Source: Corythucha ciliata (Eukaryota; Arthropoda; Insecta; Hemiptera; Tingidae). Taken from it: a stretch of 64,000 nucleotides of DNA. Below, piece by piece: positions 46,100-57,299 of the stretch. The stretch is from NCBI GenBank assembly GCA_038030265.1, contig CM075943.1:29202001-29266000 (forward strand), read 5' to 3'. Under the pieces are notes generated by a model. It did no database searches, was not told the DNA's origin, and was given only the letters and a program-made list of their open reading frames with translations. Every line of letters starts with the position of its first letter. The first letter of the stretch is position 1. The translations under genes and the position numbers were made by a program.

Positions 46100-46740
46100 G
46101 CGTAAAACTAAGCATTTTACCCTAAAAAAAAAAGAAGAAATTTGGTTTTTGTACTTATACAGAGAAAAATTCCCGAAATTTTGAATTGGAACAAAGCTGA
46201 ATCCACAAAATTTGAGTTTGAAGGAGCGAAATCCGCGAAAGGTATTGGAAAAGCAAAAATCCACGGCAAAATTTGGGGACGAAGGAGCCAAATCGTGATT
46301 TTTTTTTGTAGTTCGTTTGGCGTTTGGTAATTGGCCTAATCTGTGGACCTGTTTTCAGAGAGAGCCAAATCCATGAAATTTGGTTTTTGAGATAGCAAAC
46401 ATGTAGGGTGACCAGATGTAAAATTAGTTTCCGAGGAAGCCTGGCACGAAAAAGTATGACAAAAGTAGGACCTTGTGACGGAATGCAGAACACAACTTTA
46501 GGACGACTAAAAAAATCTGTTTAATGTTAAAATTGTCGTTTACTCGGTTTGAAAGAGAAAAATCCGCGAAATTACATTAAGAAAGAGTGAAAACCCGAAA
46601 AACTTGAGATTTCTAAGGACCAAAATGACAAAATTTGGGGTTTGCATAATAAAGCCGAATTCGGGAATTTGGTTTTTGAAAGAGTTGAATTAATTTTCCG
46701 AATTAGATGATTCACCTGCGAAACTGATTTCGTGGGACCC
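46100..46740 (+). repeat. Degenerate ~30 bp minisatellite, family 2
   Basis: Units such as 'gaaggagcgaaatccgcgaaaggt' and 'gagagccaaatccatgaaatttggttttt'. Minus-strand frames over this field are repeat artefacts. Confidence 0.7.
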
Positions 46741-46980
46741 CTGAGTGGGGTCTATACATGCACAATAATTAATATTGCGTGTTGAAATTTGTGCAAAATT
46801 TTGACGTTTACCCTACACGTTTAATATATTGCGCAATATTTGGATTTTTCTGATGTTTTCGAATAAAAATTGTTCTCACAATATATTGTGCAACTCATCA
46901 ATTACAGGGTTGCTAAAAAACATGTTTTTTTTTTTCTATTTTGAACAAGAAAAAAATGTTTTTAATGTTTAAAACTTTTT

Positions 46981-47285
46981 GCTTCCGAGTTACGGAAGCA
47001 TTGTTTTCACTTTTAGGAAATTTTTTTTTTTCTTCTTTAAAATCGAAATTTCCACTTGCATTTCACGTTTTATGCCTTCCTGAACAATTTCGGTTTCGTG
47101 TCTGTCTGTCCGCAAATCCTTGTAACAAGCATATCTTCCATAGTTTTTATCCGAATTTGATGAAATTTTCAGGGAATATATGTGTTGGCTAGCAGAGGGT
47201 CCCCTATTAATTTCGTCAAAATCGTACAAGGGGGTGAAAAGCGAGGAAGCACTGTGCTATAATCATTAGCAGACGTTTTTTTGTT
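46981..47285 (+). repeat. ~305 bp interspersed repeat, copy 1
   Basis: Starts with the hairpin GCTTCCGAGTTACGGAAGC and ends 'cattagcagacgttttttt'. A nearly identical copy, same orientation, lies at 58,979-59,302. The two differ mainly in a (CTGT)n tract and a short G-rich indel. The minus strand is open for 79 codons, which was probably produced by base composition, as no domain is recognised. Confidence 0.8.
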
Positions 47286-47920
47286 TAAGTCACCCTTTTT
47301 AATTTTTCCTTCAAAAACGAGTTTTAAACTGGGTATTAAAAACATGCTTTTAAATAGCTATTAAAAATAAAAACGGTTTCATATTAACAGTAGTCGATAT
47401 TTTGCTGACAACTGCGGTGCGGTTTGTAGATTTCGCATGCTGACAAATAAAATCTGTATTCGTGGCTAGAAATTTACCGCATCTTGTTGACGGGAATGCG
47501 AAAACCACAAATGCAAACACGTACAAGCCTGTCATACTCGTGCGTTGTGGCATTCGATCACTCTCGTTGAGCAATACCCGTCCATTTGGGTTTGGGATGT
47601 GATTCGTATGAGGATAGGCGAGATGGTGAAAACGCGGTTGAACGTTCGGACCGACACTCGGTAATATTTGAAAAGCTTGTCATGTAAAGCAAGAAAATAA
47701 ATTAAAGTTTTTACTATTCAACTTTTAGGGGCGCACTACGTAGCATCGCCTTCGTGGGCGTTCAGGTAGAAACCCAGCAGGTTCAGCAATTGCAAAGCAG
47801 GCACAAGTATGCCAACACGCCTAGACCATAGATTATGGTCAATGAATGGAATTTTAGCAATAAAACGAAATAACAAAATGTAACTTACTAAAGCTTGTGT
47901 CCCCGCTTGTGCCGTTTCGC
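47286..47920. other. No supported gene
   Basis: Minus-strand frames at 47,350-47,574 and 47,736-47,936 are open but not recognised. No repeat structure was seen. Confidence 0.35.
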
Positions 47921-47924
47921 GTGC

Positions 47925-48100
47925 GTCAAGAGGCATGCGTCATAGCCGCACGGTGTGTTGTACGTGAGGAATGCGCGCTTTTGCGTGCCTCAAAAAGCTG
48001 GAAGGATGTCAGAAATTGTGTGCACAGCTTAGACACATACGTTGTTGAAAAGGCGTGTTTCAATTAATTGAAAGAGGAAGACGAAAGCGCACAAGTGGAG
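47925..48100 (+). repeat. ~180 bp dispersed repeat, copy 1
   Basis: Shares 'gcctcaaaaagctggaagga', 'gtcagaaattgtgtgca', 'aaaaggcgtgtt' and 'gaaagaggaagacgaaagcg' with 54,085-54,270, in the same orientation. The second copy is about 10-20% diverged and has a ~20 bp insertion. Confidence 0.7.
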
Positions 48101-48119
48101 AAAGGGTTAGGTCGCCAAT

Positions 48120-49060
48120 GTCCGTTTAAGCGACCCCACGAAATTCAGTTTTTAAAAGTTTGAAAATCCGAAAATTTAATTTCCAGGTAGGAAATTACAA
48201 AAATTCGTGAAATTAGTGCCAAATTTGAAACATTTCGTTATGGAAGAGCTTCGTGAGAACGTGATGGATACAAACCGTGATAGTGAAATTTGAACGGGGG
48301 AAGTTTCGACTAAGTCCTACAGCTTTGTTTAAATATGAACGTGAGAGATGTTCGAAGTTACAGACCCACCCGACGTTATAAGTAGACCCTAAAAAGTAGG
48401 ACAAAAAAGGGGACACTTTTGACCTTTGCCCGGACACATGAAAAATGAGCATGGACGGTAAAAATAGTAGGACATATCCGGGGAAAGTAGGCACCCTACA
48501 AACATACTTTGAAATTAGGTTTGAAGGAAAAAATCCGCGAAAACAGGTTTCGAAAGAGTGAAAATGGGCCAAACTTGGGGTTTGTATGAGCCAAAATAAC
48601 GAAATTTCTGGTTTTTATTGCAAAAATCCAGAAATTTGGAATTCGAAAGAGCCAAATTAGCTTTATGAATCAGTCGAACCAGAAAACTGATTTCTGAGCT
48701 GAGGCGATGAAAGTTGATTTTTAAAAGGTTGAAAATTTGCGAAATTGGGGTTTGAGTTAGCACATAACCAGTAAAATTGGGTTCTGAGTCTACCAAATCT
48801 GAGAAATTTTGCTATGAGCGGAAATCTCCGGTGGAATTGGGTTTGAACAAGCCAAAATCACAAAATTTGTATTTTTATCGTTCGTTTTCACCAAATCAGT
48901 TTTTATTAACAGAATCTGCAAAATTGATTTAATTATGAAGAGTATAAGTCACGAAATGACTTTCTAGTAAGGCGAAAATCGCCGAAATTGAGGTGTAATG
49001 TAGTAATGTCTACGATATTGGGGTTTAAAAGAGCAAAAATCCACGACACTGGTGTTGGGG
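48120..49060 (+). repeat. Degenerate ~30 bp minisatellite, family 2 (large field)
   Basis: About 940 bp of units like 'gagccaaattcgcgaaattggggtttgaa'. It includes interspersed non-repeat pieces such as 'aaaaatgagcatggac', which recurs in altered form at 49,139. No gene. Confidence 0.65.
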
Positions 49061-49711
49061 GTTAGAACCACCACACCAGACGTTGTACCAGTTGTTACAA
49101 AAAAGAGGACCATGTCGTTGTTTACTTGGACACATGAAAAATGAGCCCGGACACAATCAAAAGTAGGACATGTGCGGGGAAAGTAGGGCGACTGGTTACG
49201 CTACCAAACCTCGAAGAACAACCGCAAAATCACAAAATTCCTGGCTGAATATCAGTGAAACGGACAGTTTCGGGCCTTGATTGATTTCAGCGGAAATATG
49301 CAAGGCTTGCTTTACGAACCCGATCCTGCCAGCCCCGAGGCTTGATGAAACGCGTTCATTGTTGAAACGAGTTCAAGGGCTCAGGAGAACGCGAAAAGTT
49401 GCTCACACTTCTGTTTAGAGCTAGCTACGCCCACGCAGATATCTTTGCCTCCTTGGAGGAAGCTGAAACTGTCAAACGAGCTGATTGAACCTAACCGATT
49501 GATTGGCAATAAACTGGCGTATTCAGCTCGGAAACTTGGAGGTGAGGTGGCAGGCAGCACTATATGTGCGAAAGTTCAGCCTAGAGCTCGTAATTCGGGA
49601 ACATATTTAGCCTCCAAGAAGTTGTGGGGGGTGGCCATACACGACAAAACATATTTTTGGGTGAAATTCCTTTCAGAACGGCAATATTAGGTAATTTAAA
49701 ATCATAATGGG
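49061..49711. other. No supported gene downstream of POLQ
   Basis: The plus-strand frame 49,445-49,690 is open (81 codons) but not recognised. It lies beyond the likely POLQ poly-A site. Confidence 0.35.
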
Positions 49712-49717
49712 TTTATT
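49712..49717 (-). promoter_or_regulatory. Poly-A signal AATAAA for POLQ
   Basis: On the minus strand AATAAA lies about 155 bp after the POLQ stop codon (49,873). It is the first canonical signal downstream of the stop. Confidence 0.5.
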
Positions 49718-49872
49718 TTTTAATAAAAACTGGCATAAATGATTGAGCAATTTGACCGAATGAGATGATAGGAAATAAGTATGATGTCGCCGTAAGACCT
49801 GCGTACGACAATAACAAAAATCAATTTTTATCCTCTGTAAAACTGGCGCTTGGGCACTCAAACAATAAATAG

Positions 49873-51665
49873 TTAATCAACGGGCTTTAATTCACCCCAA
49901 GAAGGTCCAGCCTTAATGACAACGGGTAAAGGAACCAAAAGTTGGACGACAGAATTCATTTCGCGACGAAGCACATCACAAACGGTCTTCAAGTGCTTGT
50001 GACTCACCTACAAATAGAAGAGGGCATGAATATCAAATTAATAAGGCGAGAGAACCGGTTTCACCTCGTAAATTAATTCATCGTGCAAATGAAGAACAAG
50101 ATGGGACGCAGCTTCCGGGGTTATCAACGGCGATCTGCGGAGCAAGGAACGGTACAAACCGTGTTCAACATTTACAGCCGCGGCCTTTGCAATATCAGCG
50201 GCCGAGCCTTGAATAGTTGAGTTAACGGCTTGACGCTCGGCTTGGCCTAAAGAAACAGCCGCGAATTGATGAAAAATGTTGCTCATTTCTCCAAAATTTT
50301 TGAGGCACTCACTTCTAACATTTTTAACGGAGCTATGAATCCCCGGCAACAACCTTCTTCGCCCTTTCAATGTCACTATGTATCCCTTGCATTTGCATTG
50401 ATTGACGCAGGACTCGAGAAATCTTTGGACACCAGGGTACGAACGTCGAAAAGTGGAGGCCATCATTGCGGCGTCTGAAGCGCTTACCCCGAGAGCTTCA
50501 CCTAAACTTCGATCCCCCATTCCGTAGATAATTCCATATATTATTTGTTTTGTTTGCTGTCGTATTTCATCGGTGACCTAAAATAATACTTTAGATAAAA
50601 TACCTAAAATAACAGGTACTTGCTTCAAAATTCCGTTACTTGATCGCGTGAAATATTATTCCATTTTGAAGCAATACTGACGAAAATGTCCGATTCACCC
50701 AAAATGGCGGAAATAAGGGAAGAGTCCTCAGAAAAATGGGCCAAAATTCTCAACTCTAGTTGGCTAAAATCCGCAGACACGAGGACATTTCCTTTAGAAA
50801 AAATGGTGAGAGCTGTATTACTGATTTTTTTTTTTGTTTTTTTCAAACACGGATTCGTACCTTCTGCAGCAAGGAACGAAGATCTTAAGCTGAAGCGATT
50901 CCCTTCAACGTAAAAGTCCCTAGGAGTGTGCTGGATGCTTGGTTCATACATGACTATTCGACCAGTAGCTGTAAATGTATTGCTGACACTTTCACACCGG
51001 CCATTCACGATGTCAGCAGAGAGCAATTGGCTCATGTTCTGAAAACGAAAATCGTTTTACAGTTTTAAAATGACGAATTTTGTGCTTTATTTTTCCGCCT
51101 TACACGGGTTTTTAAGGAACTTAATTTCCTCCAGTTAGAGATGGCGGAATTGATTGGGTGATCTTTATTAGTTCCGGATTTCATTTCTATACTCTGGCGG
51201 ACCTTCGAAACATGAATAAACGCTTTTATAACGAAATCCACCCATGCTGATTAAAAAAAAAAAACTCACTTTTCTCACATCATTGTAAGATGATAGGCTG
51301 AATCCTCTTCCAGCCCAACCGTGAGCTGCATCTTCCAATTGTTTCATCTGCTGCTCGACCTTAGTCCACAGTTCTGAGCAGAGACCTCGATCAAAGCCCA
51401 TGCCATTCAACTCGACGGAAGCCAACAAGGCCTGAACCGGCATTTCAACGTCTGGAAGCACGAATTATGAGAGTTTAACCGTCCTCGACTAAATCAACGA
51501 AAGGCGAAGAATAAGTTTACCATTGAACCAATCAAGTAGCTGACAACGCTCTAAAAGATTGACGAGTTTCTCTCTGAGAAAATCCACGGAATGGACTGCA
51601 CGTAACTTTTCGTCCTCATGAACATTGATTCTCCCTAGTTTTTGCTGTTCAATGTGTTCCTTCAC
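49873..51665 (-). CDS. POLQ: DNA polymerase theta, C-terminal polymerase domain (partial gene)
   Basis: Eight exons on the minus strand: 51,665-51,521, 51,451-51,270, 51,202-51,104, 51,038-50,861, 50,791-50,640, 50,577-50,313, 50,246-50,065 and 50,007-49,873. All seven introns are GT-AG, 57-69 bp, and the phases join without error to give 445 codons plus stop. POLQ drives theta-mediated end joining of DNA breaks in the nucleus. Visible family-A motifs are VEMPVQALLASVELNGMGF, TATGRI, motif A SADFSQLELRI, the finger helix RQQTKQIIYGIIYGMGDRSL, ERQAVNSTIQGSAADI, motif C HLHDELIYE, and the C-terminal GPSWGEL. All catalytic acids are kept. Insertions known in vertebrate POLQ (after PRDF and before HDE) are short here. 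The 50,247-50,312 intron has no in-frame stop. Exons 5' of 51,665, including the helicase part, were not found. POLN is the main alternative. Confidence 0.87.
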
Positions 51666-51756
51666 CTGTGAGTTAAGGATGAAATTACTTTAAAATAAAC
51701 GAAAAATTAAGAGCGTTGTTCAATACATTTTTTCCTGGGAAGAGGAAATTACAGTT

Positions 51757-52153
51757 TGGTAACGAGAGCATCCGGCTAGAGGATCACTGGGAGCTGCATC
51801 ATGAACCGCCGCGATTCACCCTGTCTCGAATATCTTCAGTGTCACCTACCGCTTGTAACCCCTCGCTCTGTGGTCCCAGAACTCTACGCCGGTAATCTTG
51901 TCCAACATCACTACTGGTATCACTCCTCGTCTCAATTCCTTACCTGTAAAACTCCCCACCGCCAAGCGGTCCACACCGGTAACGTACCAGCTTTGACCGG
52001 CTGGTACGGCTGACGGGGAGAGAGACGAGGATAGCCAGGTCTTGCACGTGCCGGGTCACTTCCCGGTCGCACAAACCGATTTATCCTGGTATCGGGTCCT
52101 AAAGGGCCTCAAGCCAGGGCGGGAAGAAGGCACACACCTGGTAACGAGAGCAT
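51757..52153. mobile_element. 367 bp GC-rich insertion flanked by 15 bp direct repeat
   Basis: TGGTAACGAGAGCAT occurs at 51,757-51,771 and again at 52,139-52,153. The intervening 367 bp are far more GC-rich than the neighbourhood and contain a small hairpin (TACCAGC-ttgacc-GGCTGGTA region at about 51,985-52,008). There is no poly-A tail, no clear inverted ends and no ORF of note. A duplication of this length fits retroposition, for example of a SINE, but no tRNA-type A/B boxes are convincing. It lies just upstream of the first recognised POLQ exon, probably in an intron. Confidence 0.6.
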
Positions 52154-52519
52154 TGAAGCATCCTCCCAAGCTTATAATGAGAACTTCTCTTTTCCCTCTC
52201 ACCATGACGCCTTTACCAATCAGACAAACGTTTGCAAATTCTAAGGCCATTTACTGAACTTTATGGAACACTAAAACACCCACCATCCTGCAAAAAAAGA
52301 GAGTTCTTGGATGTTTTCTTACCCAGTGGTAACAACTACTCAGTAGGCAGAATCCCCTAGCAAACAAAACCGAAAAACATTTGGGATATTCGCAGGGGCC
52401 AGCCCAATCGAAAAAAAAATCTTCACGGATGTACAGGATGAGTTTAACGAGGAACGTGAAAAGGAGACATGGTGCGCGGCTGAAAGTTTAGAATGTGATT
52501 TTACATATCTAATTCACTA
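52154..52519. other. No supported gene
   Basis: I looked for further POLQ exons on the minus strand. The frame 52,056-52,250 crosses the insertion boundary and does not match the polymerase. Nothing else was recognised. Confidence 0.35.
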
Positions 52520-53345
52520 GTAAAATTAAGAAAAACTTCGATTCACGGCCAACGTTTAAAAAACACTGCAAAAACTGAGGAAAAGCGCTAATTCTAGGCT
52601 AAAGTTGAGAGAAAGCAACTATTTGCAGATGAAATGGAAAAATAAGGCAACTCACAGTTTCGGGAGGCAACTTTGTGGCTAACAATAAGCGCTAATTCAC
52701 TGCTAACAAATGTGAAAACATATCTATTTCGCGGAAAAAGTTGAGAAAAACACTGATTTGCGGTTAGAATTGAGAAAAACGCTAATTCGCGGATACAATG
52801 GAGAAAAATTGCTAATTCGTAACTAAAATAAATAAAAAGTGCTCATTCACATCTAACACTGAGGAAACGCTAAACGCTAATCACGGTTGAAATTTTGAGA
52901 AACGCTAACTCACAAACAATTGAGAGGATCGGTCATTCGCGGCTAAAACCGAAGAACAAACGTAAATTCACGCCTGAAAAAGGCAGTGTCGTCCATTTGC
53001 GGCTAAAAGTAAAAAAATCGCTAATACGTAGATAGACGTGAAATCACCAACTTGCGGCTAAAATAAAGAAAAAAAGGTCATTTACTGTTGAAATTGAGAA
53101 AAAGCGCTAATTCGCGGATGAAATTAAGGAACCGTTAATTTCCGGATAGAGGAAACCTTAAGAAATTAATAAAATTGAGAAAAATGTTCATTCCCGGATA
53201 AAATTGAAAAACGATAATTTCCCAGTAAAATTGAGAAAAATCGCTATTTCACGGCTGAAGTTGAGAATAAGTGCTAATTCGCAACTATAGCAGGAGAAGC
53301 TTTAATTCGCGGCTAAAATTGAGAAAACGGTCGTTCAAAGCTTTT
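52520..53345 (+). repeat. Degenerate ~29 bp minisatellite, family 1 (large field)
   Basis: About 825 bp of units such as 'cgctaattcgcggatacaatggagaaaaatt'. Same unit and strand as 40,840-41,790. Confidence 0.75.
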
Positions 53346-54084
53346 GAGAAAACGCCATATCGTAGTTTTTGGAGGCAATCAACCTAGAGTAAAATAGATC
53401 TAGGGGGCCCTCATAGAGGTTTCTGCCCCAGGCCCAAATTTGTGTAGGTCCGTCACTGGCTCAAGCATGGAAATGTAGTGAATTTGGCGAAATCTGTTGA
53501 GCTCCCCTTCCCCATTGACACCACGTGTTGAGCAGTTCCTGTCTTTTGTCTGTTGAGTGTTGTTCGATTTCTGGGTGAAACATTGAAAGCTAGAGCAGCC
53601 AGTTTCCGCATTGGGGGGAGGGGGAGGTGCAATTCCACAGTTTCCGCGCGTTTTATGAGTTGGGTACTGAAGGATAATAGCCGTTTATTAATGCGGCGCA
53701 GTTTCTGCTTTCTGAGGGAGGCACCTGAACCGAGAATATGTATTACGGGGTAAAATTTCAGTTTTTCCCTCAATTTCTGACATAGAATTGTCAGTTCAAC
53801 CTGAAAATTCACATTCCATAAGTTTTCACTTTCAGGCTGAATGCCGCTCTACTTTCTCCTCTGTTTCCAATACAGACCTGGACCAAAAGTTAGATTCTAG
53901 CAATAAATTGAGTTGGGACAAATGGTGAATTGGGCGGAGGGGGAGAGGCTGCGATTTTTGTTCCGGATAGCAAAGTTGACGGGTCAAATTACAAGTGCCT
54001 AACCTAGTGAATTCCTGTGCGGATAAATTGAAAATGTGAAGTTTAGTGGCCAAAAGCAATGTCTTCATTTGTGTCTTTTCGCTT
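53346..54084. other. No supported gene
   Basis: G-rich patch at about 53,612-53,628. Minus-strand frames 53,453-53,812 and 53,832-54,314 are long (119 and 160 codons), but the latter runs through a dispersed repeat whose other copy is not open, and no domain is recognised. Confidence 0.35.
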
Positions 54085-54270
54085 GCGACAGAGGTGTGCG
54101 GCCACGGTGTATTGAACGTGAGGAATGGGCTATTGCATGCCTCAAAAAGCTGGAAGGATATCAGAAATTGCGTGCATAGCTTAGACGCATGCGTTGTTGA
54201 AAGTTGAAGTGAAAGTAGAAAAGGCGTGTTGAATGGAAAGAGGAAGACGAAAGCGCAGAAGTGGAGACAT
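54085..54270 (+). repeat. ~185 bp dispersed repeat, copy 2
   Basis: Counterpart of 47,925-48,100. Carries 'gcctcaaaaagctggaagga' and 'gaaagaggaagacgaaagcg', plus a ~20 bp insertion 'gttgaagtgaaagtag' absent from copy 1. Confidence 0.7.
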
Positions 54271-54489
54271 AGCTCCACTTGCCTCATTTTCTGGGATGCA
54301 AGATTGGCAGCCATAAGTCCTTGCGACGATTAGTTTTTAAGTTAAGACGTAAACTATACCGAAAAACTTGGTTTTTGGCTTAAATATTCCCAAAAAATCC
54401 TCACGACCCACGTTTAGCACAATGCAGTTGACGTAGTTGTCATTTCTGAAGTAGTTTTTAGCGCTGAATTGATTGCATGGTGGCTCGTT

Positions 54490-54965
54490 TCTCTGCGATC
54501 AATATTCTTTGAGTTACTAACGAAAATACCCGAAAAATCGAGTTTTTTCCCGATAATTTGATGTACTATGAAAACGCGTGTCAAAATTTTGAGCAGGACT
54601 AACCATGTTCTCTGGTTAGTCCTAATTTTTGAGATACACATACAAATATAAGAAGAAATCCTATAAAAATGCATGAGATGTTTGTCCGTAACTCAAAAAG
54701 TATTGATACCAGCGATCACTACCGCAGCTCGTTCAATTCAGTACAAAAAACTACGTTCGATGAAAGAAAGTGGTAAGTCCTGCCTAAATAATGATACAAG
54801 TATTTTAGGGCGCATTTAAGTACTACAGGACAAATATAGTTTTTTCGGGTACTTTCGTTCATAACTCAAATAATGTTGATCCCAGAGAATCGAACTACCA
54901 TGCATTTGATTCAGCAGCAGAAACAACGTTTGAAACGACTTCATCACGAAATGTAGGGCGTGAGG
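54490..54965 (+). repeat. Two to three diverged ~185 bp tandem units
   Basis: 'gtccgtaactcaaaaagtattgat' (about 54,684) and 'cgttcataactcaaataatgttgat' (about 54,867) begin related stretches that continue with 'cagcgatcactacc' / 'cagagaatcgaactacc' and 'ctacgttcgatgaa' / 'caacgtttgaaacg'. A weaker relative may start near 54,500 in the opposite sense. Confidence 0.4.
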
Positions 54966-56374
54966 ATGTCAATAAACTAATCAAGCCAAAAAGAACGTTT
55001 TTTAGTAGAAATTATGCCACAACTCGAGAAGTAATCAGCCCACGGACTTGGGGCTATCGACTCAGCACACACAACTGCATAGGATTAGTCATCTCGTTTG
55101 GGTATTTTTTTATTTCATCCCTTACAGGGGTGAGTTGGCCAACGTCTAACCCTCTTACAAATAGGTTCGCTCCTCAAGGTATATATCAAAAGGAATTTTT
55201 TAAAACCACAATCGAAATTTGGCTCAAAGCTGATATTCTGGTTTTATTTCCTGCACTAAGAGTACCCAGATAGTTTACAGGCAAGAGTGGGAGTCTTTTT
55301 TTATGGAATTACAACTCTTTCAACTCACTAATTTAGCTCCAAAATTCAACTGTTTTTCTTTAAAAAAAAAAACTAACTTTTATCCCCACCCGACTTGTTT
55401 CCGCACTTTTGAACATTTTTAGCCCCAAGAAGAGTAAACGTCTCTAGGTATATAATCATCCAGAACCATAAACATTTTTTTGGTACCTAGTAAAATTGAA
55501 AGTTTCAGTACCAAAATCCAACGTTTGGGTTTCAATTACCAATTTGTTTTCAAACGAAAATCGAGCTTACAGTTTATACCTACATGATTGTTTACTCAGT
55601 CTTCTGGCAAAATGGTCAGTTTCTGGAGAAAAACGATCATGCATGCATAAAGTTATAGCCATAGGAGCTTATGTCGTCAGTCCTCGCTCGATGGGGTCCG
55701 TCGAAAACGTGCCGGTTTCGGCTGCTCACCGCACTGTGCGATTCTGATGTTTTCAGTTTAAGCGATCACACTAACAATATTAAAAACTCTCATTCTCGAG
55801 CGTGATAGGGAGTTTGAACGGCCTAATTACCAGTTGCCGAACTTGACAAAAATACACCATTCGGAGGTAAATATCGGTGAATACGCAAGTTTCGTGGCTA
55901 AATACCCGCGAAATTACAAGTTTGAAATTGTTTATGGTGGGAATTTCTTTACCCCTGATGGCCCCCTGAAGCAGGGTCTTTCTCTCCAAGCAAAAAAATC
56001 AGGTCACGGTCGTAATGTACTCTGCGTTTCGAACAAAGTCATATGGAAAACCAAGTCCTCAGACTCGAGGAAAAAAATGTTTTTTTATTTTGTGTTGGGA
56101 TTTTTGCTCTGAGCCCTGTACACACGGAGACTTTTCTGTCCTGTCACGAAATTTTTAAGATTTTTAGGAATGTTCGTTTGTCGTGATGTCAAAAAGTATA
56201 AAAACCATATGTTTCTACGAAAAAACCAAGAAAAAACTCTCTCAAAATCTCTCCTTTCTCCCTACCACGCAGAAACACAGCTTAGAAATACCGCGTCTAC
56301 ATTAGCCCTGTAAACAAAGGACAGGACATAATAATAATGAAAAAAAAAACAAACAAAAAAAAAGAAAACGGAGT
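54966..56374. other. No supported gene
   Basis: About 1.4 kb. The plus-strand frame 55,834-56,112 (92 codons) lies in sequence that still resembles minisatellite units ('gtggctaaatacccgcgaaatt'). No gene is recognised. Confidence 0.35.
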
Positions 56375-56506
56375 TTAGCGTGAATACGTTTTTTGGCTGG
56401 CAAGTGGCAGCTGAGCTTGGGTTTTGAGACCCAATACCCTCCACCCAGCACCACCAAAACTCTGCCGAATAGGGCCCTATACTCCTGTAAAACGTATTCA
56501 CGTTAA
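56375..56506. mobile_element. Short inverted-repeat element
   Basis: 'agcgtgaatacgtttt' at 56,377 and 'aaaacgtattcacgtt' at 56,489 form a 16 bp inverted pair around about 95 bp that is richer in GC. Possible MITE. Confidence 0.35.
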
Positions 56507-56586
56507 TATTCACGTTAAAATGGGAGTAACTTTTCGGACTTGAAAATAAACAATTTCTGTCGGAATAATGTAGGTACATACGGTAA

Positions 56587-56632
56587 CAGGGACGGATTTA
56601 GAGATTTCCGTCTGGGGGGGAAGGGGATTCTT
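56587..56632 (+). mobile_element. hAT-like left terminus remnant
   Basis: CAGGGACGGATTTAGAG followed by a G7 run resembles the hAT terminus at 38,321. No partner end with an 8 bp duplication was found. Confidence 0.3.
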
Positions 56633-56953
56633 AAGCACTTTTACATCGGAGTTAGGATAATATCGAGCACAAATCCTGATCATGGAGGAGTATAGAGTGT
56701 CATCTATCGTCACAGCAAGCGTTCTTTATTTGTAGCCATTTCCCTTAGGCCGGTCGTCCACTGGAAGCGTTTTCGAGAGGCGCTAAAATAACTCGCTACT
56801 ACAACGAGCGTACATTCCAAAGCCTTGAATTGAATGTGACAAACAGGAAAAAAAGCCGGGGAAGCATTATTTTTCATAAATCGTCAAAAGAAACTCAAAT
56901 CGAGAGTTTAAAACAATGTTTGAAGAAACTATAGGTATTGTTGAACTCACAAT

Positions 56954-57202
56954 CTATTGAAACCAAGGAGCCTCGCTCCTCGCATTACTCAGCGGATCTT
57001 CGACCGGATCCTCAGACTGAGATTGTTGAAGATTTCTTTGAATCACAGTATTCGTACCATTTATCATAGGAATCTTGGAGGGCATGAAGGAGAGATTCAG
57101 TCTTCGAGTCACGAGTTCGAACTGCTCGTGCTCATTCCGCATAACATAATAAATTTCGACTTGACGGAACTGGAACATCAGCTTCTTTGCGTGTAGAGTT
57201 TA
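56954..57202 (-). CDS. Unrecognised coding-like open frame (possible 3' exon)
   Basis: On the minus strand an 82-codon frame runs from a stop near 57,203 to the stop at 56,954-56,956. The text from the Met at 57,178 begins MFQFRQVEIYYVMRNEHEQF and ends RSEAPWFQ. Composition is protein-like and not repeat-derived. It could be the terminal exon of a gene with upstream exons outside the visible region. I recognise no family and see no clear splice acceptor. The plus strand is also open for 79 codons, so the call is weak. Confidence 0.3.
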
Positions 57203-57299
57203 TTGAGTCAAGTTCAATATACTTAATTACTGAACAATGAAGACTCTTTCAACGACTGATCAATTTGAGGGTCTGGAAGTCCGGACCCTCAACTTTGTG

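Noticed and set aside
46155..46493. 112-codon minus-strand frame
   Set aside because: Lies in a family-2 minisatellite field; no domain and repetitive residues.
48213..48572. 119-codon minus-strand frame
   Set aside because: Overlaps minisatellite units and short dispersed repeats; no protein family is recognised.
52056..52250. 64-codon minus-strand frame upstream of POLQ, considered as a further exon
   Set aside because: It runs across the edge of the 367 bp insertion, does not match the polymerase, and the candidate donor at 51,753 has the wrong phase for the next exon.
53832..54314. 160-codon minus-strand frame, one of the longest in the window
   Set aside because: It crosses the dispersed repeat 54,085-54,270, whose other copy at 47,925 is not open. 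The composition (Leu/Phe/Ser/Thr) fits pyrimidine-rich DNA.
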